Positions 39,301 to 49,592 of a stretch of 64,000 nucleotides of DNA are shown piece by piece. Made by a program: the position numbers and the translations under genes. The notes below the pieces were generated by a model. That model ran no database searches. It was not told the origin of the DNA and saw nothing but the letters and a program-made list of their open reading frames with translations. This DNA comes from Cafeteria roenbergensis (lineage: Eukaryota > Sar > Bigyra > Bicosoecida > Cafeteriaceae): contig VLTN01000012.1 in assembly GCA_008330645.1 (NCBI GenBank), positions 1-64,000 of the forward strand, given 5' to 3'. How positions within the stretch are numbered: position 1 is the stretch's first letter; each line of letters starts with the position of its first letter.

Positions 39301-41884
39301 GCCACAAGGACACGGTGGAGCTGCTGCTGGACCGGGGCGCCGACCTGGAGGCCATCGGTGGCGTGAGTGCGGCGGCCGTGTCATGCTTCTGCGCAACCGA
39401 CCGCGCCGGGCGTCATGGGCGGGCGGGCCAAGCGACGGCGATGGTGGTGACGGGTGGGCGCGTCGTGCCGGCGTGTGTGGTGGCGTTGGCGTGGGGGAGC
39501 TGTCGGCAGGGGAGCGATGGAGCGACGAGGTGCGGCGACATGCGGGCCTTCTGCGCCGCAGCTTGGCAATACGGTGCTTTCTGTGGCCGCATCCGGTGGC
39601 CACAAGGACACGGTGGAGCTGCTGCTGGACCGGGGCGCCGACTTGGAGGCCAAGGACTGGGTGAGTGCGGCGGCCATGTCATGCTGCTGCGCAACCGACC
39701 GCGCCGGGCGTCATGGGCGGGCGGGCCAGGCGGCGGCAATGGTGGTGACGGGTGGGCGCGTCGTGCTCTTGTGGCGGGCCGGCGTGTGAGGCGGCGCTGG
39801 CGTGGCGGGTGTCGGCAGGGGAGCGATGGAGCGACGAGGTGCGGCGACATGCGGGTCTTCTGCGCCGCAGCTTGGCAATACGGCGCTTTCGGAGGCCGCA
39901 TCCCAAGGCCACGCGGACACGATGAAGCTGCTGCTGGACCGGGGCGCCGACCTGGAGGCCCAAGGCCGGGTGAGTGCTACGGCTGTGTGCTGCGTCTGCG
40001 CGACGGGGCGCGACGGACGTCACGGGCGGGTGGGTCAGGCGACGGCGATGGCGGTGACGTGTCGCGGCGTCGTGCTCCCGTCGGGGGCCGGCGTGTGAGG
40101 CGGCGCTTGCGGGGAGGATGTCGGTGGGTGAGCAATAGTGCTCCGAGGTGCGGCGACATGCGGGCCTTCGACATCGCAGAGTGATTCTTCGGCGCTCGTT
40201 GCGGCCGCGTCCGGTGGCCACAAGGATGCGGTGGAGATACTGCTGGACCGGGGCGCCAACATTGAGGCCCAACGCCGGGTGAGTGCGGCATCAAGGTGCT
40301 GCCTGTTCGCGACGGGGCGCGCAGGGCGTCACGGGTGGGCGTGCCGGGGGCGAGGGGATGGTGGTGACGTGTGGGCGCGTCGTGCTCTTGTGACGGGCTG
40401 GCGTGTGAGGCGGCGCTGGCGTGGGGGGGTGTTTGCAGGGGAGCGATGGTGCTCCGAGGTGCGGCGACATGCGGGCCTTCGACATCGCAGAGTTGTTCTA
40501 CGGCGCTTGCTCTGGCCGCATCTGGTGGCCATGAGGACGTGGTGAAGGCTCTGCTGGACCGGGGCGCCAACATTGAGGCCCAAGGCCGGGTGAGTGCGGC
40601 ATCAAAGTGCTGCCTGTTCGCGACGGGGCGCGCAGGGCGTCACGGGTGGGCGTGCCGGGGGCGAGGGGATGGTGGTGACGTGTGGGCGCGTCGTGCTCTT
40701 GTGGCGGGCTGGCGTGTGAGGCGGCGCTGGCGTGGGGGGGTGTTTGCAGGGGAGCGATGGTGCTCCGAGGTGCGGCGACATGCGGGCCTTCGACATCGCA
40801 GAATGATTCTACGGCGCTTGCTCTGGCCGCATCTGGTGGCCACGCGGACACGGTGGAGCTGCTGCTGGACCGGGGCGCCAACATGGAGGCCAAGGACCGC
40901 GTGAGTGCGGCATCAAAGTGCTGCCGTTTCGCGACGGGGCGCGCAGGGCGTCACGGGTGGGCGTGCCGGGGGCGTGGGGATGGTGGTGACGTGTGGGCGC
41001 GTCGTGCTCTTGTGGCGGGCTGGCGTGTGAGGCAGCGCTGGCGTGGGGGAGCTGTCGGCAGGGGAGCGATGGAGCGACGAGGTGCGGCGACATGCGGGCC
41101 TTCTGCGCCGCAGCTTGGAAGTACGGCGCTTTCGGAGGCCGCATCCCGAGGCCACAAGGACACGGTGGAGCTGCTGCTGGACCGGGGCGCCAACATGGAG
41201 GCCAAGGACCGCGTGAGTGCGGCATCAAAGTGCTGCCGTTTCGCGACGGGGCGCGCAGGGCGTCACGGGTGGGCGTGCCGGGGGCGTGGGGATGGTGGTG
41301 ACGTGTGGGCGCGTCGTGCTCTTGTGGCGGGCTGGCGTGTGAGGCAGCGCTGGCGTGGGGGAGCTGTCGGCAGGGGAGCGATGGAGCGACGAGGTGCGGC
41401 GACATGCGGGCCTTCTGCGCCGCAGCTTGGAAGTACGGCGCTTTCGGAGGCCGCATCCCGAGGCCACAAGGACACGGTGGAGCTGCTGCTGGACCGGGGC
41501 GCCAACATGGAGGCCAAGGACCGCGTGAGTGCGGCATCAAAGTGCTGCCGTTTCGCGACAGGGCGCGCAGGGCGACACGGGTGGGCGTGCCGGGGACAAG
41601 GGGATGGTGGTGACGTGTGGGCGCGTCGTGCTCTTGTGGCGGGCTGGCGTGTGTGGCAGCGCTGGCGTGGGGGAGCTGTCGGCAGGGGAGCGATGGTGCT
41701 CCGAGGTGCGGCGACATGCGGGCCTTCGACATCGCAGAATGATTCTACGGCGCTTGCTCTGGCCGCATCTGGTGGCCACGCGGACACGGTGGAGCTGCTG
41801 CTGGACCGGGGCGCCGACCTGGAGGCCACGGACTGGGTGAGTGCGGCGGCTGTTCCGCCTGCCATGTCCTTGGAGTGCCTGTGA
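36391..41884 (+). CDS. Ankyrin-repeat protein from 17 tandem 99-bp exons
   Basis: Model: exon 1 is 36391-36522 (MATPAMDKNAMASALWEAAR..., an N-terminal cap). Then 17 exons of exactly 99 bp start at 36781, 37086, 37398, 37693, 37998, 38285, 38641, 38953, 39264, 39562, 39871, 40180, 40491, 40802, 41114, 41426 and 41738. Each encodes one 33-residue ankyrin repeat of the type TALALAASGGHxDTVELLLD followed by RGADLEAKD. All junctions are phase 0 with GTGAGT-type donors (one GTGGGT) and CGCAG or CACAG acceptors. The last exon reads through to a stop at 41882, giving 620 residues. No membrane, signal or catalytic domain is seen, so a protein-binding scaffold is likely. The neighbours are mobile elements. 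Without transcripts, some cassettes could be skipped or retained. Confidence 0.8.
36781..41836 (+). repeat. Tandem exon-intron cassettes, period 287-356 bp, mostly about 311
   Basis: Each cassette is one 99-bp ankyrin exon plus one intron of 188-257 bp. Near the 3' end the period settles at 311-312 bp. The unit 40901-41212 (intron plus exon) appears identical, base for base, to 41213-41524. Two versions of the acceptor side occur: CTTCTGCGCCGCAG before a CTTGG exon start, and CTTCGACATCGCAG before an (A/G)(A/G)TGATTCT-type start. Introns are as conserved as exons among the last units, so amplification is recent and works on whole cassettes. Confidence 0.92.
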
Positions 41885-42168
41885 CATGGCAATCGGTTGC
41901 TATGGACTAGTGCTTTGCACACCTGAGTCTTGGCCCCAAACTGTTCGCCATTCATGATACTTGCCATGACGCATGTCTCGATTGCGATTCCTCTTGCCAA
42001 CGGCCTGGACTATTCGACTGCAGACTGGCAACAACGCGATGGACCGTTGCAAGAGCAGTGCGTGCGCCAAATTGCTTCGCAGTGCCGAGCGGCTCCAGCG
42101 ATGGCATCGTCGCCGTCACTTGACGCTCTGGGCGTGTACGCATGAGTGATCAGGTCAAATTAGATGAG
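41885..42168. other. Gap between the ankyrin array and LINE copy E
   Basis: No gene was recognised. The sequence is less GC-rich than its surroundings and contains only short frames. Confidence 0.4.
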
Positions 42169-43270
42169 TGAACATCGTTGGGGGAGGCCGAAAAACTCGC
42201 GTAGCCATGCCACACACTCGATTCACAGACTCATCAAACACCAATCCAGCAAATCCATCACCTATGAATCACAAACCGCGCCAAACCCGCAATCCCAAGT
42301 CCCAAGCCCAGATCACTTCCACCACACTGCCACAAGCCGCCACTCAGCCGCCCCTGCTCACCGCATACGCTCCACCTGCTGTCGCAGGTACTGCGTCTGC
42401 CCGATCAGCTGGGTCGCCAGTCCCTTGGCGATGACCTCGTTCAGCCTCGACAGCCAGCGAAAGGCCCAGCGCGCACGCTCCCTCGGCCGGTCACCGAAGG
42501 CCGTGTCCGCCACCTTCTTGAGGAAGGCGAAGGCCGCCGGTCCCATGCGTCCCGTGGTCGTGATGACGAAGGGCACAATGGAGCTTAAGTTGTCCTTTGT
42601 AGCTGAGCTCTTCTTGTACTCCCTCATCTTGTCATTCTCACGGCGCTCGAGAAAGGCGTCCATGCTCTGCAGGCCCTGCGTCACGTAGGACTTGCTCACC
42701 GCCGAGGTGATCTGCACGTCGACGAGACGGGTGGTCTCGAAGTCGACGTGCACCCGCAGGTCCGGTCGCTTGCGCGCGGCCTCGCTGGACCCCGGCTGGG
42801 ATCCGAAGCGCGTCTGCCCGTCCTGCCAGCTGGAGGGCTCCACCACCGACTGTAGTCCCGCCGAGCGCACCGCCGCGTGCAGGACGTCGCGGACGTCGTT
42901 GTGCGCCCGGCTGGTGGAGCCCTTACCGCAGCGGCAGCGCGCCAGGTGGTGCGCCACGCCGGAGACCCCGCCGATGTGGACGGTGCCTCTCGCGGTGGTG
43001 TCCCGCTGCACGCACGCACAGTTGATCGACACGCCGCCCGGCACCACGTGGTCAGCCTCGGAGGCTGCTATTCGGTAGCGGCCGACCACCGCGAACTCTT
43101 CGTCCGTGAGCCCGCGGGGTCCCATCATCGTGTTGCGGAGCCAGTAGTGCGTTCCCGGCACGCACGCCTCTCGGAACGCGACCAGGTCGCTCATGACGCG
43201 CAGCATGGCCGGGTCGTCGATGTTGGCGATGCGCTTCTCCGGCGTGCCCTTGGCCAGCGCCTCGGCCCTG
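42169..43270 (-). mobile_element. RLE-type LINE, 5'-truncated copy E
   Basis: The minus-strand frame 43359-42358 is open through the whole retained part: AEALAKGTPEKRIANIDD, the CAC...HHLARC knuckle, RPDL...VDVQIT, and the end QYLRQQVERMR. The 3' UTR runs left to AACGATGTTC near 42169. The first codons of the open frame, before AEALAKG, are flanking DNA. Few differences from copy A are visible, consistent with recent activity. It sits at the edge of the ankyrin array. Confidence 0.78.
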
Positions 43271-43501
43271 TCATCAACAAACGATTCACGCAAATCTGCA
43301 TCTAGTATTGTATACATTTCATAACAACCTGTGTTGAGGACGTTATGTCCTGGCGACAACAGCTGTCGTTTGCCGGGCCGCCGATGCAGGTGGCCCGTTC
43401 ACTCAACGAGCTGAGTGGTTCCAGAGACTGAGAGCCACCAAAGCAGTCCTCAGTCAGCACGCGAGCGCTCACCACGACACGACACCCACGCGCGCACCGC
43501 G

Positions 43502-45373
43502 TCACAAACGCGGCTCCGGCTCGCAAAGTCGCGCCGCAAGCCGGCACAGCCTCGCTTCGAGTGCATCGGCGTCTGCGGCGCTGCAGTTCGGCCTGGCCAC
43601 ACTGCGAGCGGCAACAGATCGCCGAGGCGCCGCGCTGCGCTCGTCGTCAATGCCGTCGCCCGAACCGTCAGCAGCACCGCCGGCGCTGCCGGACCTGGCA
43701 CCGGCAGCGAGCTCCGCCCCGCCCGCCGCGACTGTGAGCCCGGCCGCGCCTGCCCCGGCCCTCGCTCGTTGCACTCCGCTGAGCACCGGCGCATCCTGCG
43801 CGCCGGCCTGCGCGTTGCGTGGCTGGTCCAGGCGGGCAAGCGCGTCCGCTGCCGCAACCAGCGCGCGCCTCGCTGCCGCCACGGCAGCGGCGTGGTCCGC
43901 AGGCGCTCCGTGTGGCAGAGGCTGGACGCCTTGGCGGGAGCGGCTGAACTCGACTCCGCAAGACCGACGCTGGCGGTCGGGGCTGCGGGCCCAGGGCGGT
44001 GATTCGGCCCCAGCACGCCTGGCTTCGGCGCGCGGGCTGGGCTCGGCGGCAGCGGCTGCCAGCTGGCGAGACAGGTCACCGCTGACGCCGTGTTGCAGCT
44101 CGGCGGCCTCTGTGGGCAATCGCCGCAGCGGTTCCGCCCGAAGCCACGGAGTGCTTGCGGTGGGCAACTGTCTGGGGGCCGTCATCGGTGCAGCAAGACT
44201 CCTGGCCAGCTGCCAGCCAGACGCAGTGCCACCGCTAGTGCCAGCGTCAGCCAGGTCGTCGAAGGCGCCGGGAACGTGCTGGCCCGTCTGCCGGCCGGTC
44301 GGCAGCCTGCCCCGACGAGGCGCCCGCGCGGCCCCCTGAGACTGCGAGCCGCGCCACCGGCCAGCGGCCCCTCCCGTGCTGGCTCTGCCGCTCTCCGCAG
44401 AGCGAACGCCGGCTGCCATGGACCGCCCCTCGGCAACCGCGTCGGCGACGCCCCAGCGCCGGCGTCCAGCCGTCTCCGCGTCTGGCTCGCCCCCGATTCG
44501 CCGGTGATTGGAGCGGCGGGAAGATTGTCCGGCCCTGCCCCAGACAGCGTTGCCGGGCGCCTTGGAGAACGCCGTTCCAGCAAGCCCACCGGCGACGTCG
44601 CTGTCGCGATGCGTATCCTCCCAACCAGAATCAGCGCCAGAATCAGCGCCAGCATCAGCGCCAGCATCGGTATCCAAATCAGCATCAGAAGCAGCACTCT
44701 CACCGGCGGCGGAACCAGCTGCGTAACCAGCAGCGGCACCAGCAGACGGGGCGCCGCCGTAGTCGTCGCTGCCGCTCCGCTCGCCGTCGGCGCGGCCGAG
44801 CGAGGGGTCAGTTCTCAGTCCCGACAAGCCAGCGATGGCGTCCGAGGCGGCGGCCGCTGAGCCGAGCATGCCCGCCGCAGCCGACGCCACGGCGCCCGGC
44901 GGCAGCGCCTGCAGGAACCGGAGAAACGATTCGCCGGCCCTGCTTGCGGCCTGGCGGCGCGCTGTCTCGGCGGCGGATTCGCGTGCGGAGCGGCCAGCCC
45001 AGCCGTTGCCGGCCGGTGCAGCGGCGGCAGCAGCGGCTGCGGTCGCGCGATCCGCGGGCGGAAACCTCGACCCTGGCCGCCAGTCGGCAGGTGGCCTGCG
45101 CCTGCTGGTGCCGCCGCCGGCGCCGGTGACGGTAGCCGCACTGCGGGCAGCCGCCCCTGCGTTGGCGGCAGGCAGCCTCCGCCAGCCCGACGATTCAGCG
45201 GGACCGACCAGGGCGCCCCCAGTCGACGTGCCGCGGAGGCGGGTGCTGCTGCCGCGAGCTGCGTCCAGGCTGTCCAGACTGGCGGCCAGGATGCGCGCCG
45301 CGCGCGACCGCTCCGGGTTTGAAGTCTCCAGCTCCCGCCCGCTCAGCCGAGAAGCATCCACGACAGAGTCCAT
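43502..45373 (-). CDS. Hypothetical low-complexity protein
   Basis: An unbroken frame of 623 residues from the ATG at 45373 (MDSVVDASRLSGRELE). It is rich in Ala, Gly, Ser and Arg and has no recognised domain. An acidic tract near the middle (DADLDTDAGADAGADSG) is encoded by 12-bp repeats. An Ala-rich helix-like stretch near the C-terminus (AAAVAAARRALVAAADALARL) and a Cys-containing end (ARLCRLAARLCEPEPRL) are the only other features. GC-rich DNA keeps frames open by chance, and shorter frames also exist on the other strand, so coding status is uncertain. The longer frame up to 46042 runs antisense through the sulfatase and is not used. If real, it is divergent from the sulfatase. Confidence 0.4.
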   Translation of the reverse strand: MDSVVDASRLSGRELETSNPERSRAARILAASLDSLDAARGSSTRLRGTSTGGALVGPAESSGWRRLPAANAGAAARSAATVTGAGGGTSRRRPPADWRPGSRFPPADRATAAAAAAAAPAGNGWAGRSARESAAETARRQAASRAGESFLRFLQALPPGAVASAAAGMLGSAAAASDAIAGLSGLRTDPSLGRADGERSGSDDYGGAPSAGAAAGYAAGSAAGESAASDADLDTDAGADAGADSGADSGWEDTHRDSDVAGGLAGTAFSKAPGNAVWGRAGQSSRRSNHRRIGGEPDAETAGRRRWGVADAVAEGRSMAAGVRSAESGRASTGGAAGRWRGSQSQGAARAPRRGRLPTGRQTGQHVPGAFDDLADAGTSGGTASGWQLARSLAAPMTAPRQLPTASTPWLRAEPLRRLPTEAAELQHGVSGDLSRQLAAAAAEPSPRAEARRAGAESPPWARSPDRQRRSCGVEFSRSRQGVQPLPHGAPADHAAAVAAARRALVAAADALARLDQPRNAQAGAQDAPVLSGVQRARAGAGAAGLTVAAGGAELAAGARSGSAGGAADGSGDGIDDERSAAPRRSVAARSVARPNCSAADADALEARLCRLAARLCEPEPRL

Positions 45374-45729
45374 CTCGGCGCTCCAAGGTGTGAGAGAGTG
45401 CCGATTGGCACGCCGGCGCCTGAGGGGTGTCCGGAAGGGCCTTGCGCCGCTGTGCCAGAGACGCGCTCGCGGGGCAAGCGGCGAGCGCCAGGTGTTGCGC
45501 GCGCGGAATCGCTGGCTGGAGACGCAGCTGCTCGCAGGGCCACGGGCAGGGGTAATGGCGGCGCCAGTTGGAACTGTGCGCGAGAGGCGGCCGCCGAGCG
45601 GCCGTTGTGCGCCTGGCATGGCGGGACAACGGGCCGCGCCGTCTTGTCGCAAGGCCCGGCAGAGCTCCGGCGACAACCGACTCCACAAACTCCACAAACT
45701 CGGGCACCGTGCGCGGCAACGCGGAGGCG

Positions 45730-48612
45730 ATGAGGGCCGGTACGTGGCGAGCCGCTGCGGTGTGGTGCCTCCTTCTCGCGGTTGCAGTGGCGGCCCGGGG
45801 GCCGCGCCATGTGGTCGTGATCCTGGCAGGTGAGCCGCCCGAGCACGGTTGCTGCAGCGCGGCAGCTTGCCGATTCCAGGAGCACCGCGATGCTGTGCCC
45901 GCCGGCACGACCTCGCCGACGCACGCCACGCTGCTGCATGCGGTGCCCTCTCGCGCCCGCGGAGCGCAGACGATTTGGGCCACGCGGACCTTGAGTGGAT
46001 GTCCACGCCCCTCGGCCAGATCAAAACCCCCAACTTGCGCAAGCTGCGGGAGCGCGGGATTCAGCTGGACAATTACCACGTGCAGCAGGTGTGTTGTGAG
46101 TCAGGCGGGCTGTCCCGGCGGCGAGCGGCGGGTCAATGGCACTGCGCGACCAATGCTCGAATGTGCCGTTGTGGTGACTGCAACCCGGGCTTTGCCGCGT
46201 CCCCGCAGCGCCTTCCCGAGCGGCGCTGCACACGGGGCGGTACCCCATTCGCTATGGCATGCAACACTACGTGATTCCGCACAACGGGACCTGGGGCGTG
46301 CCCACGGACGAGGTCTTCTTGCCCGCCGTGCTGAAGCGCGCACGCGGCTTCAAGACGGCGCACACTGGCAAGCACCACATGGGCATGGCCAAGTGGCGCT
46401 ACACGCCTACCTTTCGCGGGTACGACTCGTTCGTCGGCTACTACGGAGGGGAGTGCACATACTTCGGGTGCTTCTACGACACAACATACGACATGCACCG
46501 CGACATGCGTCCAGAGTGCGGGCCCGGGTGCAGCGAGGTGGCCTGGGACCTGGACAGCACATACAGCACGTACATCTTCACGGACCGCGCAGTCGAGGTG
46601 ATCAAGGAAACCGACGCCCAGGCAGACCGCCTCTTCCTCTACGTGGGTGAGCCGTGCACGGGCGCAAGGGAAGCAGCGGGCGGCAGTCGCCAAGGCTGTT
46701 GCGCTCAGGGCCGCTCTAGCCTCCCGTATCCCGGTGTTGGTCACCACAACAACCGCGCACGGTGTGTCTTTGTGAACCTGCCGTTGCCGCAGCGTACCAG
46801 GCCGTGCACTCGCCAAACCAGGTGCCTCAACAGTATGTGGACCCGTACAACGCAACCATCGCCGACCAGAAGCGGCGCACCTTTGCCGGCATGCTGAGCT
46901 GCATGGACGAGGGGATTGGTAACATCACCGAGGCGCTCCGGGCCAAGGGAATGCTCGATGACACGCTGATCGTCTTCAGCACGGACAACGTAAGGCCAGG
47001 GTCTGGGCGCTCGTGTGCCGTCATTGACGCGAGCCCATGCCGTCGCCAAGCCAGCCGTCTGCACCCCCATTGCTTTTTGCCCCCAACGATGCGCAGGGTG
47101 GGCCGGTGGACGTTCCCGACTGCGACGTGTGCGCGGATGCAACTGGCGTGAGGTCTGCCGAATCGCGGGGTGCCCGTGCTCGCGCCGCCGCTGTGGCTGC
47201 TGCGAGCGTCGATGAACATCGTTGGGTGGGGTCGAAAACTCGCGTCACCATACCACACACTCGATTCTTGGATCCCTTCGGCTTGGCCGCAGTCTGTGAA
47301 CTGGCCGCTCCGTGGAGGAAAGGTGAGCTCCCGCCTGCGACTCTGGCCCGGCTCGTGTGGAAAGCGCGTGGCTTGTCCTGGCCGCACCCGTACTTGAACT
47401 GCGTGAACCTTTTGCGCCCTGCCTTCGCAGTTTTCGCTTTGGCAAGGTAAGGCGCCTCGACCGCTGGCTGGAAGGCACCACGCAAGCGCTAGGCGCGGCG
47501 TCTGAGCCGAGCAACTCCGCTCCCAACCCGGTGGGTGTGGGCGCCAGTTGGCGGTGTCTTCCTGGCACATGTCTGGCATTTGGCCGTGAAAGCTGCCAGC
47601 GGCGGTGTCAGGCACGGCAGGTGCAGTTTCGCGTCCCAGCCCGCCCGCTTCGGGAGCATTGTTGGCGCAGAGTGCAACCTGGCGAAGAGCACATGTTGTC
47701 TTTGCGTCGTGCTTCCGTTTTCCCGCAGGAGGGGTGCTTGGCACGGCGTTCATTGCGGGCTCTGGCGTTCCGGAGTCTCGGTTTGGGACCAGCTACGGCG
47801 GGCTGATGCACATCGCAGACTGGCTCCCCACGCTTGCGTACGGGGCCCTGGGCATCGGGCCGGAGGAGGTGCCGACCAAACCTCTGGATGGTGTCAACCA
47901 GTGGGACGCCATCGTTGGAAACGCCGCGCCTCCGAGGGAGAGCTATCTTGTTAACATCGACCGCCTGCATGAGGACGGCGGCCACGCCGGGTTCCAACAG
48001 GGCGACTGGAAGCTCATGGTCGGCCGCGGAGGGCCGCCCGACAGCTGGATGGCGCCGCTGACGAGCGGCCCTGCCGTCTCTGGGACTCGGCTGGCAGCCG
48101 AGCTCGAGGCGACTCGGGCAGCGCAACGAGGCGTCCCTCTGGCACTTGCTCGTGGCGCGTGCATTGTCAGCGCTGACAAGGCTCTTCGGAGGCCCGGCGG
48201 GTGCGACAGTGGCGTGATGTCGCCGGGCGGCTTTGCCGCCTCGCCCGACCTCGGCCACTGCTATCTGGAGAACGACACGCTCGCGGGTGCAGTGGTGAAC
48301 TCCACATTCGCGTCCTGTTTCGCGGCCTGCCAGCGCACGCCTGGGTGTGCCGCATTCAGCCTTGTTCCCCACCCTCCCACGGGGCTGTCGAGCTGGTACA
48401 ACACAACCGTCCAGCTGTTCAACATCGCGGACGATCCGTACGAACGCCACGACTTGGCGGCAGAACGGCCGGACGTTGTGGCAAGGTTGCTGCCCGAGCT
48501 CCACGCCATCAACGCAACGGTCGTTCCGCCGGCGCACCACGACCCCAACTGTCCGCCGTTTGACCCTTCCAAGACGAATAACTCGTACCTCCCTTGGTGC
48601 GGGATGGGTTGA
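45730..48612 (+). CDS. Arylsulfatase-B-like sulfatase with PAN/apple-like insertion, eight exons
   Basis: Hydrolyses sulfate esters, probably in the secretory or lysosomal route given the N-terminal signal peptide (WCLLLAVAVAARG). Exons: 45730-45829, 45970-46095, 46209-46646, 46793-46989, 47097-47147, 47293-47322, 47431-47446, 47729-48612, total 613 residues. Splicing assembles ILADDLGHADLEW (metal site) and QQVCSPSRAALHTGRYP, the sulfatase signature whose cysteine becomes formylglycine; CxPSR is intact. Further blocks are AHTGKHHMGMAKWR, FSTDNGGP, NWPLRGGKFSLWQGGVLG and HIADWLPTLAYG. The C-terminus (LFNIADDPYERHDLA) is ARSB-like. A cysteine-rich segment (HCYLENDT...SCFAACQRTPGCAAFSL) inserted before it resembles a PAN/apple domain. 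The substrate is unknown. Confidence 0.88.
47212..47267 (-). mobile_element. RLE-type LINE, 56-bp 3' tip (copy G) in a sulfatase intron
   Basis: On the minus strand it reads GAATCGAGTGTGTGGTATGG, TGACGCGAGTTTTCGAC, a short C-rich run and AACGATGTTCAT. This is the extreme 3' end of the same LINE family. It lies inside the intron between sulfatase exons 5 and 6 and touches neither splice site. Confidence 0.75.
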
Positions 48613-48692
48613 GTGCGGCTGCGCTTCTTGTGTTGGCCACCGATGCGTCGGTGGACTCTAAAGCCAGCGCCGCCCACGGGTTTGCGAGTCGT

Positions 48693-49592
48693 TCAGCGCG
48701 GGCGACGCCCCCACACAACAAGCTCCCTGCGGCGCAACCACCGCTGAAACACTACGCCTTGATCCAGCAGCTGGCGGCAGTTGTCCGTAAAGCACATGTC
48801 TCGCGCAGTCTTCCCCAACTGCGCCAAATAGGCCGGGCAAGGCGGGGCCAGCTCACCGAGGAGCGCGCGACTTTCCACTTTTAGAGTCTCGCGCAGCTGG
48901 CCCAGCAAGCTGAGCAGCCTTGACCAAACACGGTCGTGGTCATACTCTCACCCTACTCCGTAAGTCCGGGTCGGCCCCACGTTTCATGAGCGTGCGCACC
49001 ACCCGGGGCTTGCTCTTGTAGGCAGCGGACATCAGTGCAGTCTGCCCGTGCTGCGCGAGCGAAGAGTGCACGGGCAGCAACTCGGCCAATCGGAAATTCC
49101 ACACGTGGCTTGATACCATGGCTCAACACTGGCATCCCGACAAAACACCTCGCAATGCCAGCGGGAAACGATGTTTGAAGGCTTGGTGCCGCGTCTCTGA
49201 AGATAGGGCCGCCATGCACCCACCAAGGCACTCACTGTGTCCTGAACGTCCAGGTCTGCTCCCCTGTCAATCAGAAAGCGAACGACATCGTCATGGCCTC
49301 TGGCCGCGGCGGTCATGAGAGCTGTCCGGCCGCTCTGCGAGCCTGCTTGGCACCGGACACGACGTTTGGCACAGGTTGCAGCACGCACGTGGCACGCAGG
49401 CGCTGGATCTCGCCGTCTGGCAGCGCGCGCAGGCGCCGCTGCAAAGCGCACTGTTGAGCTCACAGCGTACTCGTTCCGCCAGTTGACCCGCGCCCCATTC
49501 AGCACCTGGATCGCCACTGCATGGAGATCCCCCGTCTCGACGGCCCCGAAGAGGGCCCAGCCTTTGGCATTGTCCGACTTGGCGGCTGCCAT
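48693..49592 (-). CDS. Short ankyrin-repeat protein, four exons
   Basis: Minus-strand exons: 49592-49464, 49334-49236, 49050-48952 and 48896-48693, total 176 residues. All junctions are phase 0; donors are GTGAGC, GTGAGT and GTGAGA. Exon 1 (KGWALFGAVETGDLHAV... VNWRNEYA) aligns with exon 1 of the large array gene (SALWEAARAGDTAEA... VEWRNEAA), including the junction position. Exons 2 and 3 are each 99 bp and encode one ankyrin repeat (SGRTALMTAAARGHDDVVRF..., HGQTALMSAAYKSKPRVVRT...). Exon 4 encodes a unique 67-residue end, LRETLKVESRALLGELAPP..., with several cysteines. It is a diverged paralogue with two repeats where the large gene has 17. Confidence 0.75.

Noticed and set aside
38832-40184. 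450-codon plus-strand frame across the ankyrin array
   Set aside because: It reads exons in the wrong frame for most cassettes, and intron sequence supplies most of the protein. The 99-bp exon model explains the region better.
45374-46042. Upstream extension of the hypothetical minus-strand frame
   Set aside because: It is antisense to sulfatase exons 1 and 2, which have clear family motifs and splice sites.
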